19,164 nucleotides of DNA from an uncultured Spirochaetales bacterium (GTDB lineage Bacteria; Spirochaetota; Spirochaetia; Sphaerochaetales; Sphaerochaetaceae), in assembly GCA_934271365.1 (NCBI GenBank), contig CAKQRI010000035.1, positions 1 to 19,164 on the forward strand. Direction: 5' to 3'. The notes under the pieces are model-generated. The model did not search any database. It saw nothing but the letters and a program-made list of their open reading frames with translations, and was not told where the DNA came from. The position numbers were made by a program, and so were the translations under genes. This document shows, piece by piece, positions 1 to 6,877 of the stretch (position 1 is the stretch's first letter; every line of letters starts with the position of its first letter).

Positions 1-1
1 G

Positions 2-1201
2 ACATTAGCTATCGCTCTTGCTCTTCTGATGTGTCTCTCAGTTTTTGCTCAGGGTGGAAAGGAATCTGCTCCAGCATCTGCTAGCACAACAACGAAAATC
101 GGATTTGTGGTAATCGGTGATGAGAATGACCAGGGTTATACATATAACTTCATGAATGGCATGAATGCAGCTGTTGCGCAGCTCAAATCTGAAGGTTATG
201 ATATTTCTCTCTCTGTCAAGAGAAACATTGCTGAGGATGCTGGATGCGTAGATGCTAACCTTGCTCTTGCAGCAGAAGGCTGCTCTATCATCTTCGATAA
301 CTCATATGGCTTTGAGCAGTATATGCAGCAGGCAGCCGATGAGTTCCCAAATGTTAAGTTCATTTCCTTGACTAACTGCAATTCACAGGTTGATGGCAGA
401 GATAATACTTACAATGCTTTTGCAAGAATCTATGAAGGCAGATACATTGCAGGTGTTGCAGCTGGAATGAAGCTTCAGCAGATGATTAATGAAGGACAGA
501 TCAAGGCTGATGAAGCTGTAATCGGATATGTTGGTGCATATTCATTTGCAGAGGTTATATCTGGAATGACAGCATATTATCTTGGCGCTAGAAGCATCTG
601 CCCAAGCGCAACAATGGTTGTTTCTTTTGTAGGCTCATGGTCTGATCCTACTCTTGAAGCTGAAGCTGCTCAGTCCCTTATCGATAGAGGTGCCAAGATG
701 ATCAGCCAGCATTCTGATAACACAACACCAGCAACAACAGCTCAGAAGAATGGCGTATTCCATACTGGATACAATAACGATATGACAAAGGTTGCTCCTA
801 ATGCATCTCTACTTTCATGCAGAATTGACTGGACAAAGTATTTCCACGATTTCATCCAGAATGAGATTGAAGGAAAGGACAATCCTCATGACTATATCGG
901 AACAATGGCTCATGGCGAAGTTGTGGTAACAGAGCTTAATACAGCTATCGCAGCTCCAGGAACAGCTGAAGCTATGGAGAAGGCAGAGAAGGCCCTTGCT
1001 GATGGTTCTCTTGAGGTATTTGATCTTTCTAAGTTCACAGTAAATGGAAAGACAGCTACTAATGCTGACCTTTATGATTCTTTTGCAGCAGTTCAGGGTG
1101 ACGCTATTCATGATGGCGCATTCCATGAATCAGAACTCCAGTCAGCTCCATATTTTGTTGGTAAGATTGACGGAATCACATGGCTTAACGCAGCTTATTG
1201 A
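2..1201 (+). CDS. BMP/PnrA-family ABC transporter substrate-binding protein, 5' partial
   Basis: This is a periplasmic or lipid-anchored receptor of the Basic Membrane Protein family, which usually binds purine nucleosides for an ABC importer. The reading frame is open to the left edge, so the start codon is missing; the first visible residues are the hydrophobic end of a signal peptide. A signal peptidase I site after VFA (VFA|QGGKE) fits best. The LLMC just upstream could be a loose spirochaetal lipobox, so lipidation is possible. Family motifs seen are a GDENDQGY-like ligand-contact segment, EGRYIAGVAAG, a GSWSDP segment, an IDRGAKMISQHSDN block and a C-terminal GKIDGITW. About 400 codons are present, so almost the whole protein is here. 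Permease and ATPase genes would lie to the left, outside the window. The exact ligand cannot be read from sequence. Confidence 0.9.
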   Translation, partial: TLAIALALLMCLSVFAQGGKESAPASASTTTKIGFVVIGDENDQGYTYNFMNGMNAAVAQLKSEGYDISLSVKRNIAEDAGCVDANLALAAEGCSIIFDNSYGFEQYMQQAADEFPNVKFISLTNCNSQVDGRDNTYNAFARIYEGRYIAGVAAGMKLQQMINEGQIKADEAVIGYVGAYSFAEVISGMTAYYLGARSICPSATMVVSFVGSWSDPTLEAEAAQSLIDRGAKMISQHSDNTTPATTAQKNGVFHTGYNNDMTKVAPNASLLSCRIDWTKYFHDFIQNEIEGKDNPHDYIGTMAHGEVVVTELNTAIAAPGTAEAMEKAEKALADGSLEVFDLSKFTVNGKTATNADLYDSFAAVQGDAIHDGAFHESELQSAPYFVGKIDGITWLNAAY

Positions 1202-1220
1202 TTATTGCTATAAGGAAATA

Positions 1221-1248
1221 CAGAGAGCAGGCTTCGGCCTGCTTTCTG
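1221..1248 (+). terminator. Stem-loop with UUCG tetraloop after the binding-protein gene
   Basis: A 12-bp stem (one G-U pair) is capped by a C(UUCG)G tetraloop, beginning 19 nt after the stop codon at 1201. Only a broken T-rich run (about 1249-1263) follows, so it may be a weak or attenuating terminator, or an mRNA 3'-end stabiliser. The next start codon is 16 nt beyond the stem. Confidence 0.65.
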
Positions 1249-1263
1249 TGTTATTATGCTTTT

Positions 1264-1875
1264 ATGAAACGGATTCTTTCAGTTCTATTTCTATTCATAT
1301 CCTGTTCTCTATATGCTTTAGCTCCTGAAAATGCAGTAGCAATGGCGAAGCACATGGAGACTTTCTGCATGGCTGTTGCATCCTCCTATATTGCTTTATC
1401 TCAGGTGGATCTTCCAGGTGTTGATATAGAGGCAGATGGATCTTTCATTCCTGATAGGATAGTGCTTGATAATGCTGATCTTGGTTCATTCCGCTCAATG
1501 CTGCTATCTAAAAGGGGAGCACTTCGGTTTCTTCCTCTATCTGTATCCCGCCCTTTTGCTGAGAGGGCAGTATCTGCTATAGATGCGGATGGCATAGTTT
1601 CCGGTACCTTCATCGTTGATGGTGAGGCTGATATCAGAAAGGTGAGAGATATATCGATAACTTCTCTTCTATCAGGAAATACTGAAAGCATAGATATTGA
1701 GATTGTATTTGAGGGTATCATCTATGATAGAATGCTAAATGACGATGCCAGACTAAAAGGGAGGATAAGGGTAAAAGGGAAGAAGGATAAGAAGCTTCTG
1801 ACAGAATTTGATTATCTGATCATTGATGGTCTTTCATACTCGATTCCTGCTATTGAATCAGAATTGGCATTATAG
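1264..1875 (+). CDS. Secreted protein of unknown function (203 aa)
   Basis: I do not recognise this family. The ATG at 1264 gives a textbook signal peptide: MKR, then a hydrophobic stretch ending SLYALA, with probable signal peptidase I cleavage after it. An upstream ATG at 1198 would instead put 22 odd residues in front and overlap the previous stop and hairpin, so I reject it. No Shine-Dalgarno sequence is visible before 1264. The mature part is about 180 residues with alternating hydrophobic positions, which suggests beta-rich structure, and a basic stretch near the C terminus (RIRVKGKKDKK). Only 9 bp separate it from the hexokinase gene, so the two are probably co-transcribed. The location is expected to be periplasmic. 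Confidence 0.7.
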   Translation: MKRILSVLFLFISCSLYALAPENAVAMAKHMETFCMAVASSYIALSQVDLPGVDIEADGSFIPDRIVLDNADLGSFRSMLLSKRGALRFLPLSVSRPFAERAVSAIDADGIVSGTFIVDGEADIRKVRDISITSLLSGNTESIDIEIVFEGIIYDRMLNDDARLKGRIRVKGKKDKKLLTEFDYLIIDGLSYSIPAIESELAL

Positions 1876-1880
1876 GGAGG
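1875..1880 (+). promoter_or_regulatory. Ribosome binding site of the hexokinase gene
   Basis: GGGAGG lies 4 nt before the ATG at 1885, and its first base is the last base of the preceding TAG stop. This fixes the hexokinase start and supports tight coupling to the upstream gene. Confidence 0.7.
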
Positions 1881-1884
1881 TATT

Positions 1885-3174
1885 ATGGATAAAGCAGAGT
1901 CTTTTCTGTTGAATCACTGTCTTACTGCTTCAAGCATAAATGATAAGGATGTTCTTGGTTTCTTCTTATCAGAAATGGAGAATGGTCTGAGTGGAATAGG
2001 AACACAGCCTATGATTCCTACGCATGTCTCTATAGATGGCAATGTAAAGAGTGGAGAGAGTGTGATTGTCCTAGATGCTGGAGGTACTAATTTCAGAACA
2101 TGTCTTGTTACTTTCGACTCTGGTAAGAAGCCACAGATATCTGATTTCTGCAAAGTAAGCATGCCAGGTCTTAAAAAGGAAGTAAGCGCAGCTGAATTCT
2201 ATTCCATACTTGCTGATAACGTAGAGCGATTAATAGACAAAGCAGACCGCATCGGCTTCTGCTTTTCATATGCAGCTGAGATTACAGAGGAGCATGATGG
2301 AATTCCTCTTCTTTTCTCTAAGGAGATCAAGGCTCCTGAGGTAATTGGCACCTATCTTGGAAAATGTCTTTTAAAGGAGCTCGAACGAAGAGGCCATGAC
2401 TGCTCGAAGAAGCGTGTTTCTGTAATCAATGATACAGTAGCTACACTTCTTGCAGCTAAAGCGGCAAGAAGTGAGAATGCTTCAAGCTATGTTGGTTTTA
2501 TCCTTGGAACTGGCACAAATACTGCATATATAGAGAAGAATTCCAATATAAAGAAGCTTTGCAAAAACATGGAAGGTTCTCAGATTGTCAATATAGAATC
2601 AGGGGATTTTGCTATTCGCGTAGGAGACCTTGATGATGCTTTTCTGAAGACAACAAATGATCCTGATAAATATCTGATGGAAAAGAAGATATCTGGAGCA
2701 TATCTAGGACCTTTCGCTTCTCTTGTAATTGATAAGGCCATTGAAGAAGGCATATTCTCTTCTCAGTTCATAGAACGCTATTCAAAGATAGATAAGCTCA
2801 ATACTGCACGGATGTCTAATTATCTGGAAATGCCTCATAATATGGACTATGACCTTGTCCGCTGTGTTGATGGAAATGAAGAAGATGCATCCTCTCTGTA
2901 TCTGATTCTCTCATCAATAATTGAGAGAGCTGCAAAGCTTACGGCTCTGAATCTTGCGGCTGCTGTCATTAAGAGCGGGGCCGGTACAGAACCACGGTAT
3001 CCTGTAGTAATCAATGCAGATGGCACTACTTTCTATAAGACAGAAGGGCTTGAATTCTACACGAGAATGTATCTGGATCTGATTCTGAAGAAGCAGTATA
3101 AGCGCTATTATGAGATAATAAATGTTGATTCTTCTCCTACAATAGGAGCTGCTATTGCAGGTTTTTCTGTTTAA
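1885..3174 (+). CDS. Hexokinase, eukaryote-type family
   Basis: ATP-dependent phosphorylation of glucose or related hexoses at C6, the first step of glycolysis, in the cytoplasm. Phosphate-binding loop 1 (DAGGTNFR, residues 64-71) follows a short helical N-terminal region. The family's sugar-binding block is seen as IGFCFSYA (about 123-130), the catalytic Asp in INDTVA (Asp183), the second nucleotide loop as GFILGTGTNTAYIE (204-217), and a later NIESGDF block corresponding to the Asn-x-Glu sugar contact. At 429 residues it matches the single-domain hexokinases of fungi and spirochaetes, unlike the shorter bacterial glucokinase/ROK proteins. This family is typical of treponemes and relatives. 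A strong ribosome binding site precedes the ATG. Confidence 0.9.
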   Translation: MDKAESFLLNHCLTASSINDKDVLGFFLSEMENGLSGIGTQPMIPTHVSIDGNVKSGESVIVLDAGGTNFRTCLVTFDSGKKPQISDFCKVSMPGLKKEVSAAEFYSILADNVERLIDKADRIGFCFSYAAEITEEHDGIPLLFSKEIKAPEVIGTYLGKCLLKELERRGHDCSKKRVSVINDTVATLLAAKAARSENASSYVGFILGTGTNTAYIEKNSNIKKLCKNMEGSQIVNIESGDFAIRVGDLDDAFLKTTNDPDKYLMEKKISGAYLGPFASLVIDKAIEEGIFSSQFIERYSKIDKLNTARMSNYLEMPHNMDYDLVRCVDGNEEDASSLYLILSSIIERAAKLTALNLAAAVIKSGAGTEPRYPVVINADGTTFYKTEGLEFYTRMYLDLILKKQYKRYYEIINVDSSPTIGAAIAGFSV

Positions 3175-3185
3175 AGAAAGAACTT

Positions 3186-3268
3186 GTACTTAGTCGGTAC
3201 TTAGTCGGTACTTAGTCGGTACTTAGTCGGTACTTAGTCGGTACTTAGTCGGTACTTAGTCGGTACTT
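3186..3268. repeat. 11-bp tandem repeat, 7 copies plus 6 bp
   Basis: Seven identical head-to-tail copies of GTACTTAGTCG occupy 3186-3262, followed by a partial GTACTT to 3268. The array starts 11 bp after the hexokinase stop. Its right end encodes the C terminus of the Fic gene on the minus strand. Read on that strand, the unit AAGTACCGACT corresponds to the codons for Lys-Tyr-Arg-Leu. Because 11 is not a multiple of 3, the array translates with a 33-nt super-period that contains one TAA in whichever frame it is entered. Confidence 0.98.
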
Positions 3269-4230
3269 CTGGTTTCTGCTGTTTGGTTTATCTGGGATTG
3301 TCATTTCAATCAGAGACTGGTTTATGGCAGGAACCAGATAGTTTTTTCTGAATGAAGGTTTATGTGATAATCCAAGCTTAGACATTATCTCTGAAGCACT
3401 TAATGTTTCCTGTCCTATTGCATTTAATAGCTTCAGAACAGATTCTGAAATATCAGCTTTGGATTCAGTTGCCTGTTCTGATCCAAGTTCTTTTACTGCA
3501 TCTCTTGTCATCTCAAGCATTAGTTTTGTAAAGTCAGCACTATTTTCTTTTTTATCTGCAGCACTCAGAGCATCATAGTATTCTTTCTGTCTGCTGAGGA
3601 TAATATCTTCAACAGGAAGCCAATAGAAGACTTCTCTCCAGGTGCCAAGTAGCATGCTATGCCACATTCTTCCAATCCTGCCATTGCCATCTGCAAATGG
3701 ATGTATGAATTCAAATTCATAATGGAATATTGCGCTTTTGATTAATACATGCAGCTTAGATTCCTTATACCATCGAAATAGATCAGATATTAAGCTTGGT
3801 ACTAATTCTGCCGGAGGTGCAATATGTATTATCTCATCTCCATTTGTGATGCATATTCCACTGCTCCTGAATTTCCCATTTTCATTTATAAGACCTTGCA
3901 TCATATACTTATGTGCTTTTAAAAGATCATCTATAGATAATGGATTGAGTGTTGTCAGCATATCATAAGCACTGAAAGCATTCTGAACTTCGCGTATTTC
4001 GTTAGGGGATCCTAGTACCCGTTTCCCATTTATAATAGATGTTACTTGTTCTAGTGATAAAGAATTGTGTTCAATGCATAAAGATGAATGTATTGTCTTT
4101 ATCCTGTTTTTTTTCGAAGTCTTGGAGTTAAAGATGATTTTGAGAAAACAGAAATCCGTCCAATTTCTTCGCTTATTTCGGAAACCAAAGAAACAATATC
4201 GTCAGTTAATGTAAATGGAGGAGTATACAT
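3245..4230 (-). CDS. Fic-domain protein (putative AMP/nucleotidyl-transferase), frameshifted
   Basis: Fic enzymes transfer AMP or a related moiety to target proteins. The core motif HPFADGNGRIGR is intact. An N-terminal inhibitory-helix motif is seen in SSLCIEHNSL (Ser-x-x-x-Glu), placing it among self-inhibited Fic proteins. A C-terminal winged-helix region (LSASEIMSKLGL through IPDKPNSRNQKYRLS) follows. The longest ATG-started frame covers only 3245-3961. The missing N terminus is found upstream: a frame from ATG 4230 (MYTPPFTLTDD...) gives 41 family-like residues, then reaches A8 (4107-4114 on the plus strand) and stops at 4099. The -1 frame after the A8 continues as NRIKTIHSSL into the rest. 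Rejoined, the protein has about 328 residues, normal for the family. The stop lies inside the 11-bp repeat. It could be a pseudogene, a phase-variable allele, a slippage-expressed gene or a sequencing error. Confidence 0.88.
4107..4114 (-). other. A8 homopolymer at the Fic frameshift junction
   Basis: On the coding (minus) strand the tract reads CGA AAA AAA ACA. The family-like protein continues only if the ribosome or polymerase shifts by -1 here, to AAC AGG ATA. A AAA AAA is a known slippery type, and A8 is also a typical site of replication slippage and of indel errors in assemblies. Confidence 0.85.
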
Positions 4231-4339
4231 AATGCTAGTGTGGATCTCTGTTCTTATTGCTTAGATGCAGTTTAAGGGAACAGACGTGATTATGGAAGGA
4301 CTATTGCTAGATAGAATTCTTTATCTTATCCTTTTAATT

Positions 4340-5155
4340 ATGTCTGACATACTTGCAATCCATGATTTATCCAGTTATGGAAAATCATCTCTATCTGTTG
4401 TAATCCCAGTTTTGGAATCTCTGGGAAGTGAGTGTTCTTCTCTTCCAACAGCACTCCTATCTACTCAATCTGATGGTTTTGAGCCTTTATATATGCAGGA
4501 CCTCACAAATGCTATGAGAAGCATATTCTCTATGCATAAGAGCATTAATCTTCACTTTGATGCTGTCTACTCTGGCTTTCTGGGATCTTCAGAGCAGATA
4601 TACACTGTAGAGGAGATAATAAAGCATTATAATACTTTCACTTTAGTTGATCCTGTACTGGGCGATAATGGAAAGCTATATCAGACGATGGAAGATAATG
4701 CCGTTGATAATATGCGACGCCTGGTTCATTTAGCATCTTTAATTACTCCTAATTATACCGAGGCTGGATTGTTAACAGGATTAGAGTATTCAGATTCTCT
4801 TTCAAATCATGATATCGAGAATCTTGTTGGTAATATGAGGACGCTTGGACCGGAGAGTGGCGTGATTACAAGCGTACCTATTAAGATGGGGCTTGCGAAC
4901 ATTGCTTATGATAGAGATTGCCACAGGGTATTCATGTTTGCAGATGCTGGAATCTCTTATCCTGGCTCTGGTGATTTATTTGCATCAATACTGCTTGCGC
5001 TTATAATGAAGAAGATGTCCTTCTTTGCTGCAGTGAAAACGGCCACCGAGATTGCTTCATATGCTATTTCAGAATCAAAGAGAAAGGATAGGGAGAGAAG
5101 GCGGGGCGTAATGCTTTCTCCTGTTTTTGAAGAGATAAAAAGGAGGGCTTTATGA
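4340..5155 (+). CDS. Pyridoxal/pyridoxamine kinase (PdxY/PdxK-type, ribokinase superfamily)
   Basis: Phosphorylates pyridoxal, pyridoxamine or pyridoxine with ATP in the cytoplasm, salvaging vitamin B6 to the coenzyme. The start MSDILAIHDLSSYGKSSL at 4340 matches how this family begins (nucleus of the vitamin pocket, then G-[KR]-x-S-L). Further landmarks are SLPTALLSTQ, DPVLGDNGKLY, TPNYTEAGLLTG and the anion-hole/catalytic GSGDLFAS near the C terminus with its Asp. At 271 residues it has normal length. An extended frame to 4265 would add a hydrophobic leader absent from the family, so I reject it. No clear ribosome binding site precedes 4340. The stop overlaps the next start (ATGA), so the following nucleosidase is translationally coupled. 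PLP supply would serve, among others, the aminotransferase at 15763. Confidence 0.88.
   Translation: MSDILAIHDLSSYGKSSLSVVIPVLESLGSECSSLPTALLSTQSDGFEPLYMQDLTNAMRSIFSMHKSINLHFDAVYSGFLGSSEQIYTVEEIIKHYNTFTLVDPVLGDNGKLYQTMEDNAVDNMRRLVHLASLITPNYTEAGLLTGLEYSDSLSNHDIENLVGNMRTLGPESGVITSVPIKMGLANIAYDRDCHRVFMFADAGISYPGSGDLFASILLALIMKKMSFFAAVKTATEIASYAISESKRKDRERRRGVMLSPVFEEIKRRAL
5141..5146 (+). promoter_or_regulatory. Shine-Dalgarno AGGAGG for the nucleosidase
   Basis: A perfect AGGAGG lies inside the end of the kinase gene, 5 nt before ATG 5152, and settles the start that overlaps the kinase stop. Confidence 0.75.
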
Positions 5156-5724
5156 GAGTAATGCTTGCTGCATCAGATAGGGGAGAGCTTTCTGGTTTTG
5201 ATGATGGTTTCATTAAGGTAGTATCTGGAGTTGGCCCAATACTGGCATCTGCTTCTACTATGAAAGCTGCTATTGAGAATAAGCCAGATGTGATTATATC
5301 TGTTGGCTCAGCAGGTGCGATAAGCAAAGAACTGGAAATTGGAAAAGCCTATTCATTCAATGCTATTGTTACGCTTGATCAGGATCTTTCAGCGTTCCAT
5401 CTTGCTTTAGGCTCTACGCTTGATTCGAAGAGAACGACATTGGGTTTGCTTTCCACAAGGGATAATGGATCTTCTCTCATCCTCGCAACTTCTGGCAGAT
5501 TTGCATCAGAGGTGACAGAACAGCACAAGATGCTGAAAGCTGATGCTGCAGATATGGAGGCTTATGGGGTGTGCATGGCAGCATCTCTTCTGACGATTCC
5601 TTTTTTTGCAGTTAAGCTGATAACAGATTATGTTGGAGATAAATCGACAATAGGCAAAGTGTCATTCAACCTCAGAGAGGGACGTGCTGCCCTCTCCGCT
5701 GCTGTTGCATCTCTCATCAAGTAG
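5152..5724 (+). CDS. Nucleosidase of the PNP/UDP phosphorylase superfamily (MTA/SAH-nucleosidase-like)
   Basis: Probably cleaves the N-glycosidic bond of a nucleoside such as methylthioadenosine, S-adenosylhomocysteine or a futalosine-like compound. Family blocks seen are the GVGPILAS segment near residues 26-33, VGSAGAI (about 52-58), the substrate Glu block DMEAYGVCMAA, and a catalytic-Asp block VKLITDYVGDKS. At 190 residues it is shorter than MTA/SAH nucleosidases (about 230); the missing length appears to be in the N-terminal half. The substrate cannot be assigned. It is coupled by ATGA overlap to the vitamin B6 kinase, and its last 63 bp overlap the 3' end of the patatin gene on the other strand. 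Confidence 0.75.
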   Translation: MRVMLAASDRGELSGFDDGFIKVVSGVGPILASASTMKAAIENKPDVIISVGSAGAISKELEIGKAYSFNAIVTLDQDLSAFHLALGSTLDSKRTTLGLLSTRDNGSSLILATSGRFASEVTEQHKMLKADAADMEAYGVCMAASLLTIPFFAVKLITDYVGDKSTIGKVSFNLREGRAALSAAVASLIK

Positions 5725-6849
5725 CTTCCTCCCGCTTAGATGTATGGAATCGGGAGTCTTTGCGGATATTATCTCATCAATGAATGAGCTGATCTGCTCT
5801 TTATTGGATTCATAGGCATCTTCAGCACAGGCAGTAAGCTCATATATAGCCTCATCTGTAGTGTCATCAAGCTTTATCTTATGTTTCAGCTTTCCGCTCC
5901 AGATTCTTGTATAGCTTACATCAGGTATGCTTTCAAGTGCGATATCTGTGACTCTGAGCTCTGCTTCGCTGTATAAGCGGAAGATCGGGCTTGCCCAGCC
6001 AGTTACACCACCATTCTGCTCGGAGGCATCATATGAGAATTTAGGAGAGCATGTTGATAGTGATAGAATCCTGAATTCATCAGCATTCGGATAAAGCTTT
6101 CTTGCCTCAGCATAAGCAAGGAGTGCAGGATTGTTAGCTCCCATTCCACCATCAATAAGGCACATCTCTTCTCCTGTATTCCTGTTTATGAACTTTGCTG
6201 GTGCAAAATAAAGCGGAGCAGCAGAAGATGCCCTAGCTGCTTCCCTTACAAGAAATCCATCACTGCTGTATGATCTGAATATGTAAGGTTCAGACTTCTG
6301 AGTATTGAAGCTTATAGCAATTGTCGGAGCATACAGCTCTGACATCCTAGCTTCTCCGAAAGTCTTTGTAAGATATTCCTCATAGCATGCTGTGCTGTAT
6401 TTCTCTCCGAACACAGGGCCGAACAGCGATCTGAAAGAAGACTTCGGCTTGAATATCTCTGGACCCTTGCTTCTATATATATCTTCAAGCTTCTCAGGAT
6501 CAGCACCACGCTCTATTATTCCCTGTTCTAATGTAATGATCCTCTTTCTGAATATTCCGCTTCTGTAGCTATATGAGAGATGGAAAGGTTCATCTTCATC
6601 GAGATTCACACCTCCTAGATATTCTCTTGGAGTGGTGAGTCCAAGCGCAATAAGAGCACCGGTTGATGTTCCTGCAATGAGATCGAAGTGCGAATAAAGA
6701 GGTCTTTTATCTCCTTTTTCCTTAAGCTCTTCTGCTACCTTCTTCAGAATATGGGCAGGGATGAGGCCTCTCATTCCGCCTCCATCTATTGAAAGGATAT
6801 ATCTGATTTCCTTTTCCTTCTCTTTGGAGAAGAAATTCCATTTTCTCAT
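5662..6849 (-). CDS. Patatin-like phospholipase
   Basis: A serine lipase/acyl hydrolase of the patatin family, acting on phospholipid acyl chains. The oxyanion loop is DGGGMRG (residues 22-28), the nucleophile elbow GTSTG (60-64, Ser62) and the dyad aspartate DGG (233-235), all intact. There is no signal peptide, so it is cytoplasmic or membrane-peripheral. I chose ATG 6849 (MRKWNFFSKE...) over a TTG at 6885. The arrangement resembles bacterial patatins used as CBASS effectors, but no cyclase gene is adjacent, so a housekeeping lipid role is at least as likely. The C-terminal 20 or so residues are low-complexity and encoded antisense to the nucleosidase. The gene is divergent from, and close to, the radical SAM gene. 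Confidence 0.87.
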   Translation of the reverse strand: MRKWNFFSKEKEKEIRYILSIDGGGMRGLIPAHILKKVAEELKEKGDKRPLYSHFDLIAGTSTGALIALGLTTPREYLGGVNLDEDEPFHLSYSYRSGIFRKRIITLEQGIIERGADPEKLEDIYRSKGPEIFKPKSSFRSLFGPVFGEKYSTACYEEYLTKTFGEARMSELYAPTIAISFNTQKSEPYIFRSYSSDGFLVREAARASSAAPLYFAPAKFINRNTGEEMCLIDGGMGANNPALLAYAEARKLYPNADEFRILSLSTCSPKFSYDASEQNGGVTGWASPIFRLYSEAELRVTDIALESIPDVSYTRIWSGKLKHKIKLDDTTDEAIYELTACAEDAYESNKEQISSFIDEIISAKTPDSIHLSGRKLLDERCNSSGEGSTSLSEVE

Positions 6850-6877
6850 ATCTTTAAATATGGTAAATTGTCTTGAG

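Noticed and set aside
815..1126. 103-codon minus-strand frame inside the binding-protein gene
   Set aside because: It lies wholly antisense to a gene with clear family motifs and has cysteine-rich, shadow-like composition.
3186..3268. CRISPR array
   Set aside because: The unit is 11 bp with no spacers and no cas genes nearby; it is a simple tandem repeat.
3186..3268. Phase-variable switching of Fic by repeat copy number
   Set aside because: The gene enters the array in a fixed frame and stops in the third unit, so changing the number of later copies does not alter the protein.
4265..4339. N-terminal extension of the pyridoxal kinase with a hydrophobic leader
   Set aside because: The family begins at the MSDILAIHD-type segment; the extension has no family counterpart and the enzyme is cytoplasmic.
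5662..6849. CBASS-type defence system with the patatin as a CapV-like effector
   Set aside because: The catalytic motifs fit, but no cyclic-nucleotide synthase, E1/E2/JAB gene or other CBASS component is adjacent; flanks are metabolic genes.
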